A model generated the notes under the pieces. It saw only the letters and a list, made by a program, of their open reading frames with translations. It did no database searches and was not told the origin of the DNA. DNA of 64,000 bases, taken from assembly GCA_040954595.2 (NCBI GenBank), contig JBECUI020000048.1, positions 1-64,000 on the forward strand, read 5' to 3'. This document shows positions 49,691 to 61,500 of the stretch, piece after piece (positions within the stretch are counted from its first letter, which is position 1; each line of letters begins with the position of its first letter). The stretch is from Balanoglossus misakiensis. Taxonomy: Eukaryota; Hemichordata. The position numbers were made by a program, and so were the translations under genes.

Positions 49691-50190
49691 CGGCAACTCG
49701 AAAATTCGCGGTTTTTCGACAAAAACCATGATGGTTAACTCATGAAAAATGTTGAAAAAGGCCGAAAATCTCGAAATCCGGCAACTCGAAAATTCGCGGT
49801 TTTTCGACAAAAACCATGATGGTTAACCCATGAAAAATGTTGAAAAAGGCCGAAAATCTCGAAATTCGGCAACTCGAAAATTCGCGGTTTTTCGACAAAA
49901 ACCATGATGGTTAACCCATGAAAAATGTTGAAAAAGGCCGAAAATCTCGAAATTCGGCAACTCGAAAATTCGCGGTTTTTCGACAAAAACCATGATGGTT
50001 AACCCATGAAAAATGTTCAAATCGGCCAAAAATCTCGAAATTCGGCAACTCGAAAATTCGCGGTTTTTCGACAAAAACCATGATGGTTAACCCATGAAAA
50101 ATGTTGAAAAAGGCCGAAAATCTCGAAATCCGGCAACTCGAAAATTCGCGGTTTTTCGACAAAAACCATGATGGTTAACCCATGAAAAAT
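49690..50190 (+). repeat. Transition zone between satellite unit types
   Basis: Moving right, TTCGTGG becomes TTCGCGG first (about 49705), then TCCGGCAAC becomes TTCGGCAAC (about 49865), then TTGAAAAAGG becomes TTCAAATCGG (about 50015). One unit (50079-50166) reverts to the older state at two sites before type-2 units take over. Confidence 0.85.
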
Positions 50191-53100
50191 GTTCAAATCG
50201 GCCGAAAATCTCGAAATTCGGCAACTCGAAAATTCGCGGTTTTTCGACAAAAACCATGATGGTTAACCCATGAAAAATGTTCAAATCGGCCGAAAATCTC
50301 GAAATTCGGCAACTCGAAAATTCGCGGTTTTTCGACAAAAACCATGATGGTTAACCCATGAAAAATGTTCAAATCGGCCGAAAATCTCGGAATTCGGCAA
50401 CTCGAAAATTCGCGGTTTTTCGACAAAAACCATGATGGTTAACCCATGAAAAATGTTCAAATCGGCCGAAAATCTCGGAATTCGGCAACTCGAAAATTCG
50501 CGGTTTTTCGACAAAAACCATGATGGTTAACCCATGAAAAATGTTCAAATCGGCCGAAAATCTCGAAATTCGGCAACTCGAAAATTCGCGGTTTTTCGAC
50601 AAAAACCATGATGGTTAACCCATGAAAAATGTTCAAATCGGCCGAAAATCTCGAAATTCGGCAACTCGAAAATTCGCGGTTTTTCGACAAAAACCATGAT
50701 GGTTAACCCATGAAAAATGTTCAAATCGGCCGAAAATCTCGAAATTCGGCAACTCGAAAATTCGCGGTTTTTCGACAAAAACCATGATGGTTAACCCATG
50801 AAAAATGTTCAAATCGGCCGAAAATCTCGAAATTCGGCAACTCGAAAATTCGCGGTTTTTCGACAAAAACCATGATGGTTAACCCATGAAAAATGTTCAA
50901 ATCGGCCGAAAATCTCGAAATTCGGCAACTCGAAAATTCGCGGTTTTTCGACAAAAACCATGATGGTTAACCCATGAAAAATGTTCAAATCGGCCGAAAA
51001 TCTCGAAATTCGGCAACTCGAAAATTCGCGGTTTTTCGACAAAAACCATGATGGTTAACCCATGAAAAATGTTCAAATCGGCCGAAAATCTCGGAATTCG
51101 GCAACTCGAAAATTCGCGGTTTTTCGACAAAAACCATGATGGTTAACCCATGAAAAATGTTCAAATCGGCCGAAAATCTCGGAATTCGGCAACTCGAAAA
51201 TTCGCGGTTTTTCGACAAAAACCATGATGGTTAACCCATGAAAAATGTTCAAATCGGCCGAAAATCTCGAAATTCGGCTACTCGAAAATTCGCGGTTTTT
51301 CGACAAAAACCATGATGGTTAACCCATGAAAAATGTTCAAATCGGCCGAAAATCTCGAAATTCGGCAACTCGAAAATTCGCGGTTTTTCGACAAAAACCA
51401 TGATGGTTAACCCATGAAAAATGTTCAAATCGGCCGAAAATCTCAAAATTCGGCAACTCGAAAATTCGCGGTTTTTCGACAAAAACCATGATGGTTAACC
51501 CATGAAAAATGTTCAAATCGGCCGAAAATCTCGAATTTCGGCAACTCGAAAATTCGGGGTTTTTCGACAAAAACCATGATGGTTAACCCATGAAAAATGT
51601 TCAAATCGGCCGAAAATCTCGAAATTCGGCAACTCAAAAATTCGCGGTTTTTCGACAAAAACCATGATGGTTAACCCATGAAAAATGTTCAAATCGGCCG
51701 AAAATCTCGAAATTCGGCAACTCGAAAATTCGCGGTTTTTCGACAAAAACCATGATGGTTAACCCATGAAAAATGTTCAAATCGGCCGAAAATCTCGAAA
51801 TTCGGCAACTCGAAAATTCGCGGTTTTTCGACAAAAACCATGATGGTTAACCCATGAAAAATGTTCAAATCGGCCGAAAATCTCGAAATTCGGCAACTCG
51901 AAAATTCGCGGTTTTTCGACAAAAACCATGATGGTTAACCCATGAAAAATGTTCAAATCGGCCGAAAATCTCGAAATTCGGCAACTCGAAAATTCGCGGT
52001 TTTTCGACAAAAACCATGATGGTTAACCCATGAAAAATGTTCAAATCGGCCGAAAATCTCGAAATTCGGCAACTCGAAAATTCGCGGTTTTTCGACAAAA
52101 ACCATGATGGTTAACCCATGAAAAATGTTCAAATCGGCCGAAAATCTCGGAATTCGGCAACTCGAAAATTCGCGGTTTTTCGACAAAAACCATGATGGTT
52201 AACCCATGAAAAATGTTCAAATCGGCCGAAAATCTCGGAATTCGGCAACTCGAAAATTCGCGGTTTTTCGACAAAAACCATGATGGTTAACCCATGAAAA
52301 ATGTTCAAATCGGCCGAAAATCTCGAAATTCGGCAACTCGAAAATTCGCGGTTTTTCGACAAAAACCATGATGGTTAACCCATGAAAAATGTTCAAATCG
52401 GCCGAAAATCTCGAAATTCGGCAACTCGAAAATTCGCGGTTTTTCGACAAAAACCATGATGGTTAACCCATGAAAAATGTTCAAATCGGCCGAAAATCTC
52501 GAAATTCGGCAACTCGAAAATTCGCGGTTTTTCGACAAAAACCATGATGGTTAACCCATGAAAAATGTTCAAATCGGCCGAAAATCTCGAAATTCGGCAA
52601 CTCGAAAATTCGCGGTTTTTCGACAAAAACCATGATGGTTAACCCATGAAAAATGTTCAAATCGGCCGAAAATCTCGAAATTCGGCAACTCGAAAATTCG
52701 CGGTTTTTCGACAAAAACCATGATGGTTAACCCATGAAAAATGTTCAAATCGGCCGAAAATCTCGAAATTCGGCAACTCGAAAATTCGCGGTTTTTCGAC
52801 AAAAACCATGATGGTTAACCCATGAAAAATGTTCAAATCGGCCGAAAATCTCGGAATTCGGCAACTCGAAAATTCGCGGTTTTTCGACAAAAACCATGAT
52901 GGTTAACCCATGAAAAATGTTCAAATCGGCCGAAAATCTCGGAATTCGGCAACTCGAAAATTCGCGGTTTTTCGACAAAAACCATGATGGTTAACCCATG
53001 AAAAATGTTCAAATCGGCCGAAAATCTCGAAATTCGGCTACTCGAAAATTCGCGGTTTTTCGACAAAAACCATGATGGTTAACCCATGAAAAATGTTCAA

Positions 53101-56100
53101 ATCGGCCGAAAATCTCGAAATTCGGCAACTCGAAAATTCGCGGTTTTTCGACAAAAACCATGATGGTTAACCCATGAAAAATGTTCAAATCGGCCGAAAA
53201 TCTCAAAATTCGGCAACTCGAAAATTCGCGGTTTTTCGACAAAAACCATGATGGTTAACCCATGAAAAATGTTCAAATCGGCCGAAAATCTCGAATTTCG
53301 GCAACTCGAAAATTCGGGGTTTTTCGACAAAAACCATGATGGTTAACCCATGAAAAATGTTCAAATCGGCCGAAAATCTCGAAATTCGGCAACTCAAAAA
53401 TTCGCGGTTTTTCGACAAAAACCATGATGGTTAACCCATGAAAAATGTTCAAATCGGCCGAAAATCTCGAAATTCGGCAACTCGAAAATTCGCGGTTTTT
53501 CGACAAAAACCATGATGGTTAACCCATGAAAAATGTTCAAATCGGCCGAAAATCTCGAAATTCGGCAACTCGAAAATTCGCGGTTTTTCGACAAAAACCA
53601 TGATGGTTAACCCATGAAAAATGTTCAAATCGGCCGAAAATCTCGAAATTCGGCAACTCGAAAATTCGCGGTTTTTCGACAAAAACCATGATGGTTAACC
53701 CATGAAAAATGTTCAAATCGGCCGAAAATCTCGAAATTCGGCAACTCGAAAATTCGCGGTTTTTCGACAAAAACCATGATGGTTAACCCATGAAAAATGT
53801 TCAAATCGGCCGAAAATCTCGAAATTCGGCAACTCGAAAATTCGCGGTTTTTCGACAAAAACCATGATGGTTAACCCATGAAAAATGTTCAAATCGGCCG
53901 AAAATCTCGGAATTCGGCAACTCGAAAATTCGCGGTTTTTCGACAAAAACCATGATGGTTAACCCATGAAAAATGTTCAAATCGGCCGAAAATCTCGGAA
54001 TTCGGCAACTCGAAAATTCGCGGTTTTTCGACAAAAACCATGATGGTTAACCCATGAAAAATGTTCAAATCGGCCGAAAATCTCGAAATTCGGCAACTCG
54101 AAAATTCGCGGTTTTTCGACAAAAACCATGATGGTTAACCCATGAAAAATGTTCAAATCGGCCGAAAATCTCGAAATTCGGCAACTCGAAAATTCGCGGT
54201 TTTTCGACAAAAACCATGATGGTTAACCCATGAAAAATGTTCAAATCGGCCGAAAATCTCGAAATTCGGCAACTCGAAAATTCGCGGTTTTTCGACAAAA
54301 ACCATGATGGTTAACCCATGAAAAATGTTCAAATCGGCCGAAAATCTCGAAATTCGGCAACTCGAAAATTCGCGGTTTTTCGACAAAAACCATGATGGTT
54401 AACCCATGAAAAATGTTCAAATCGGCCGAAAATCTCGAAATTCGGCAACTCGAAAATTCGCGGTTTTTCGACAAAAACCATGATGGTTAACCCATGAAAA
54501 ATGTTCAAATCGGCCGAAAATCTCGAAATTCGGCAACTCGAAAATTCGCGGTTTTTCGACAAAAACCATGATGGTTAACCCATGAAAAATGTTCAAATCG
54601 GCCGAAAATCTCGGAATTCGGCAACTCGAAAATTCGCGGTTTTTCGACAAAAACCATGATGGTTAACCCATGAAAAATGTTCAAATCGGCCGAAAATCTC
54701 GGAATTCGGCAACTCGAAAATTCGCGGTTTTTCGACAAAAACCATGATGGTTAACCCATGAAAAATGTTCAAATCGGCCGAAAATCTCGAAATTCGGCTA
54801 CTCGAAAATTCGCGGTTTTTCGACAAAAACCATGATGGTTAACCCATGAAAAATGTTCAAATCGGCCGAAAATCTCGAAATTCGGCAACTCGAAAATTCG
54901 CGGTTTTTCGACAAAAACCATGATGGTTAACCCATGAAAAATGTTCAAATCGGCCGAAAATCTCAAAATTCGGCAACTCGAAAATTCGCGGTTTTTCGAC
55001 AAAAACCATGATGGTTAACCCATGAAAAATGTTCAAATCGGCCGAAAATCTCGAATTTCGGCAACTCGAAAATTCGGGGTTTTTCGACAAAAACCATGAT
55101 GGTTAACCCATGAAAAATGTTCAAATCGGCCGAAAATCTCGAAATTCGGCAACTCAAAAATTCGCGGTTTTTCGACAAAAACCATGATGGTTAACCCATG
55201 AAAAATGTTCAAATCGGCCGAAAATCTCGAAATTCGGCAACTCGAAAATTCGCGGTTTTTCGACAAAAACCATGATGGTTAACCCATGAAAAATGTTCAA
55301 ATCGGCCGAAAATCTCGAAATTCGGCAACTCGAAAATTCGCGGTTTTTCGACAAAAACCATGATGGTTAACCCATGAAAAATGTTCAAATCGGCCGAAAA
55401 TCTCGAAATTCGGCAACTCGAAAATTCGCGGTTTTTCGACAAAAACCATGATGGTTAACCCATGAAAAATGTTCAAATCGGCCGAAAATCTCGAAATTCG
55501 GCAACTCGAAAATTCGCGGTTTTTCGACAAAAACCATGATGGTTAACCCATGAAAAATGTTCAAATCGGCCGAAAATCTCGAAATTCGGCAACTCGAAAA
55601 TTCGCGGTTTTTCGACAAAAACCATGATGGTTAACCCATGAAAAATGTTCAAATCGGCCGAAAATCTCGGAATTCGGCAACTCGAAAATTCGCGGTTTTT
55701 CGACAAAAACCATGATGGTTAACCCATGAAAAATGTTCAAATCGGCCGAAAATCTCGGAATTCGGCAACTCGAAAATTCGCGGTTTTTCGACAAAAACCA
55801 TGATGGTTAACCCATGAAAAATGTTCAAATCGGCCGAAAATCTCGAAATTCGGCAACTCGAAAATTCGCGGTTTTTCGACAAAAACCATGATGGTTAACC
55901 CATGAAAAATGTTCAAATCGGCCGAAAATCTCGAAATTCGGCAACTCGAAAATTCGCGGTTTTTCGACAAAAACCATGATGGTTAACCCATGAAAAATGT
56001 TCAAATCGGCCGAAAATCTCGAAATTCGGCAACTCGAAAATTCGCGGTTTTTCGACAAAAACCATGATGGTTAACCCATGAAAAATGTTCAAATCGGCCG

Positions 56101-58590
56101 AAAATCTCGAAATTCGGCAACTCGAAAATTCGCGGTTTTTCGACAAAAACCATGATGGTTAACCCATGAAAAATGTTCAAATCGGCCGAAAATCTCGAAA
56201 TTCGGCAACTCGAAAATTCGCGGTTTTTCGACAAAAACCATGATGGTTAACCCATGAAAAATGTTCAAATCGGCCGAAAATCTCGAAATTCGGCAACTCG
56301 AAAATTCGCGGTTTTTCGACAAAAACCATGATGGTTAACCCATGAAAAATGTTCAAATCGGCCGAAAATCTCGGAATTCGGCAACTCGAAAATTCGCGGT
56401 TTTTCGACAAAAACCATGATGGTTAACCCATGAAAAATGTTCAAATCGGCCGAAAATCTCGGAATTCGGCAACTCGAAAATTCGCGGTTTTTCGACAAAA
56501 ACCATGATGGTTAACCCATGAAAAATGTTCAAATCGGCCGAAAATCTCGAAATTCGGCTACTCGAAAATTCGCGGTTTTTCGACAAAAACCATGATGGTT
56601 AACCCATGAAAAATGTTCAAATCGGCCGAAAATCTCGAAATTCGGCAACTCGAAAATTCGCGGTTTTTCGACAAAAACCATGATGGTTAACCCATGAAAA
56701 ATGTTCAAATCGGCCGAAAATCTCAAAATTCGGCAACTCGAAAATTCGCGGTTTTTCGACAAAAACCATGATGGTTAACCCATGAAAAATGTTCAAATCG
56801 GCCGAAAATCTCGAATTTCGGCAACTCGAAAATTCGGGGTTTTTCGACAAAAACCATGATGGTTAACCCATGAAAAATGTTCAAATCGGCCGAAAATCTC
56901 GAAATTCGGCAACTCAAAAATTCGCGGTTTTTCGACAAAAACCATGATGGTTAACCCATGAAAAATGTTCAAATCGGCCGAAAATCTCGAAATTCGGCAA
57001 CTCGAAAATTCGCGGTTTTTCGACAAAAACCATGATGGTTAACCCATGAAAAATGTTCAAATCGGCCGAAAATCTCGAAATTCGGCAACTCGAAAATTCG
57101 CGGTTTTTCGACAAAAACCATGATGGTTAACCCATGAAAAATGTTCAAATCGGCCGAAAATCTCGAAATTCGGCAACTCGAAAATTCGCGGTTTTTCGAC
57201 AAAAACCATGATGGTTAACCCATGAAAAATGTTCAAATCGGCCGAAAATCTCGAAATTCGGCAACTCGAAAATTCGCGGTTTTTCGACAAAAACCATGAT
57301 GGTTAACCCATGAAAAATGTTCAAATCGGCCGAAAATCTCGAAATTCGGCAACTCGAAAATTCGCGGTTTTTCGACAAAAACCATGATGGTTAACCCATG
57401 AAAAATGTTCAAATCGGCCGAAAATCTCGGAATTCGGCAACTCGAAAATTCGCGGTTTTTCGACAAAAACCATGATGGTTAACCCATGAAAAATGTTCAA
57501 ATCGGCCGAAAATCTCGGAATTCGGCAACTCGAAAATTCGCGGTTTTTCGACAAAAACCATGATGGTTAACCCATGAAAAATGTTCAAATCGGCCGAAAA
57601 TCTCGAAATTCGGCAACTCGAAAATTCGCGGTTTTTCGACAAAAACCATGATGGTTAACCCATGAAAAATGTTCAAATCGGCCGAAAATCTCGAAATTCG
57701 GCAACTCGAAAATTCGCGGTTTTTCGACAAAAACCATGATGGTTAACCCATGAAAAATGTTCAAATCGGCCGAAAATCTCGAAATTCGGCAACTCGAAAA
57801 TTCGCGGTTTTTCGACAAAAACCATGATGGTTAACCCATGAAAAATGTTCAAATCGGCCGAAAATCTCGAAATTCGGCAACTCGAAAATTCGCGGTTTTT
57901 CGACAAAAACCATGATGGTTAACCCATGAAAAATGTTCAAATCGGCCGAAAATCTCGAAATTCGGCAACTCGAAAATTCGCGGTTTTTCGACAAAAACCA
58001 TGATGGTTAACCCATGAAAAATGTTCAAATCGGCCGAAAATCTCGAAATTCGGCAACTCGAAAATTCGCGGTTTTTCGACAAAAACCATGATGGTTAACC
58101 CATGAAAAATGTTCAAATCGGCCGAAAATCTCGGAATTCGGCAACTCGAAAATTCGCGGTTTTTCGACAAAAACCATGATGGTTAACCCATGAAAAATGT
58201 TCAAATCGGCCGAAAATCTCGGAATTCGGCAACTCGAAAATTCGCGGTTTTTCGACAAAAACCATGATGGTTAACCCATGAAAAATGTTCAAATCGGCCG
58301 AAAATCTCGAAATTCGGCTACTCGAAAATTCGCGGTTTTTCGACAAAAACCATGATGGTTAACCCATGAAAAATGTTCAAATCGGCCGAAAATCTCGAAA
58401 TTCGGCAACTCGAAAATTCGCGGTTTTTCGACAAAAACCATGATGGTTAACCCATGAAAAATGTTCAAATCGGCCGAAAATCTCAAAATTCGGCAACTCG
58501 AAAATTCGCGGTTTTTCGACAAAAACCATGATGGTTAACCCATGAAAAATGTTCAAATCGGCCGAAAATCTCGAATTTCGGCAACTCGAA
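50167..58590 (+). repeat. Higher-order repeat: 20 units = 1760 bp, nearly five copies
   Basis: Unit variants recur every 1760 bp. The CTCAAAATTC variant lies near 51442, 53202, 54962, 56722 and 58482; the CGGCTACTCG variant near 51276, 53036, 54796, 56556 and 58316; the TTCGGGGTTT variant near 51553, 53313, 55073 and 56833. All markers I compared between copies are identical. Inside each 20-mer, paired CTCGGAATTC units recur at 8- and 12-unit spacing, so the 20-mer looks like an 8-mer plus a related 12-mer with four extra variant units. Confidence 0.93.
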
Positions 58591-61500
58591 AATTCGGGTT
58601 TTTCGACAAAAACCATGATGGTTAACCCATGAAAAATGTTCAAATCGGCCGAAAATCTCGAAATTCGGCAACTCAAAAATTCGCGGTTTTTCGACAAAAA
58701 CCATGATGGTTAACCCATGAAAAATGTTCAAATCGGCCGAAAATCTCGAAATTCGGCAACTCGAAAATTCGCGGTTTTTCGACAAAAACCATGATGGTTA
58801 ACCCATGAAAAATGTTCAAATCGGCCGAAAATCTCGAAATTCGGCAACTCGAAAATTCGCGGTTTTTCGACAAAAACCATGATGGTTAAACCCATGAAAA
58901 ATGTTCAAATCGGCCGAAAATCTCGAAATTCGGCAACTCGAAAATTCGCGGTTTTTCGACAAAAACCATGATGGTTAACCCATGAAAAATGTTCAAATCG
59001 GCCGAAAATCTCGAAATTCGGCAACTCGAAAATTCGCGGTTTTTCGACAAAAACCATGATGGTTAACCCATGAAAAATGTTCAAATCGGCCGAAAATCTC
59101 GAAATTCGGCAACTCGAAAATTCGCGGTTTTTCGACAAAAACCATGATGGTTAACCCATGAAAAATGTTCAAATCGGCCGAAAATCTCGAATTCGGCAAC
59201 TCGAAAATTCGCGGTTTTTCGACAAAAACCATGATGGTTAACCCATGAAAAATGTTCAAATCGGCCGAAAATCTCGGAATTCGGCAACTCGAAAATTCGC
59301 GGTTTTTCGACAAAAACCATGATGGTTAACCCATGAAAAATGTTCAAATCGGCCGAAAATCTCGAAATTCGGCAACTCGAAAATTCGCGGTTTTTCGACA
59401 AAAACCATGATGGTTAACCCATGAAAAATGTTCAAATCGGCCGAAAATCTCGAAATTCGGCAACTCGAAAATTCGCGGTTTTTCGACAAAAACCATGATG
59501 GTTAACCCATGAAAAATGTTCAAATCGGCCGAAAATCTCGAAATTCGGCAACTCGAAAATTCGCGGTTTTTCGACAAAAACCATGATGGTTAACCCATGA
59601 AAAATGTTCAAATCGGCCGAAAATCTCGAAATTCGGCAACTCGAAAATTCGCGGTTTTTCGACAAAAACCATGATGGTTAACCCATGAAAAATGTTCAAA
59701 TCGGCCGAAAATCTCGAAATTCGGCAACTCGAAAATTCGCGGTTTTTCGACAAAAACCATGATGGTTAACCCATGAAAAATGTTCAAATCGGCCGAAAAT
59801 CTCGGAATTCGGCAACTCGAAAATTCGCGGTTTTTCGACAAAAACCATGATGGTTAACCCATGAAAAATGTTCAAATCGGCCGAAAATCTCGGAATTCGG
59901 CAACTCGAAAATTCGCGGTTTTTCGACAAAAACCATGATGGTTAACCCATGAAAAATGTTCAAATCGGCCGAAAATCTCGAAATTCGGCTACTCGAAAAT
60001 TCGCGGTTTTTCGACAAAAACCATGATGGTTAACCCATGAAAAATGTTCAAATCGGCCGAAAATCTCGAAATTCGGCAACTCGAAAATTCGCGGTTTTTC
60101 GACAAAAACCATGATGGTTAACCCATGAAAAATGTTCAAATCGGCCGAAAATCTCAAAATTCGGCAACTCGAAAATTCGCGGTTTTTCGACAAAAACCAT
60201 GATGGTTAACCCATGAAAAATGTTCAAATCGGCCGAAAATCTCGAATTTCGGCAACTCGAAAATTCGGGGTTTTTCGACAAAAACCATGATGGTTAACCC
60301 ATGAAAAATGTTCAAATCGGCCGAAAATCTCGGAAATTCGGCAACTCGAAAATTCGCGGTTTTTCGACAAAAACCATGATGGTTAACCCATGAAAAATGT
60401 TCAAATCGGCCGAAAATCTCGGAATTCGGCAACTCGAAAATTCGCGGTTTTTCGACAAAAACCATGATGGTTAACCCATGAAAAATGTTCAAATCGGCCG
60501 AAAATCTCGAAATTCGGCAACTCGAAAATTCGCGGTTTTTCGACAAAAACCATGATGGTTAACCCATGAAAAATGTTCAAATCGGCCGAAAATCTCGAAA
60601 TTCGGCAACTCAAAAATTCGCGGTTTTTCGACAAAAACCATGATGGTTAACCCATGAAAAATGTTCAAATCGGCCGAAAATCTCGAAATTCGGCAACTCG
60701 AAAATTCGCGGTTTTTCGACAAAAACCATGATGGTTAACCCATGAAAAATGTTCAAATCGGCCGAAAATCTCGAAATTCGGCAACTCGAAAATTCGCTGT
60801 TTTTCGACAAAAACCATGATGGTTAACCCATGAAAAATGTTCAAATCGGCCGAAAATCTCGAAATTCGGCAACTCGAAAATTCGCGGTTTTTCGACAAAA
60901 ACCATGATGGTTAACCCATGAAAAATGTTCAAATCGGCCGAAAATCTCGAAATTCGGCAACTCGAAAATTCGCGGTTTTTCGACAAAAACCATGATGGTT
61001 AACCCATGAAAAATGTTCAAATCGGCCGAAAATCTCGAAATTCGGCAACTCGAAAATTCGCGGTTTTTCGACAAAAACCATGATGGTTAACCCATGAAAA
61101 ATGTTCAAATCGGCCGAAAATCTCGAAATTCGGCAACTCGAAAATTCGCGGTTTTTCGACAAAAACCATGATGGTTAACCCATGAAAAATGTTCAAATCG
61201 GCCAAAAATCTCGAAATTCGGCAACTCGAAAATTCGCGGTTTTTCGACAAAAACCATGATGGTTAACCCATGAAAAATGTTCAAATCGGCCGAAAATCTC
61301 GAAATTCGGCAACTCGAAAATTCGCGGTTTTTCGACAAAAACCATGATGGTTAACCCATGAAAAATGTTCAAATCGGCCGAAAATCTCGGAATTCGGCAA
61401 CTCGAAAATTCGCGGTTTTTCGACAAAAACCATGATGGTTAACCCATGAAAAATGTTCAAATCGGCCGAAAATCTCGGAATTCGGCAACTCGAAAATTCG

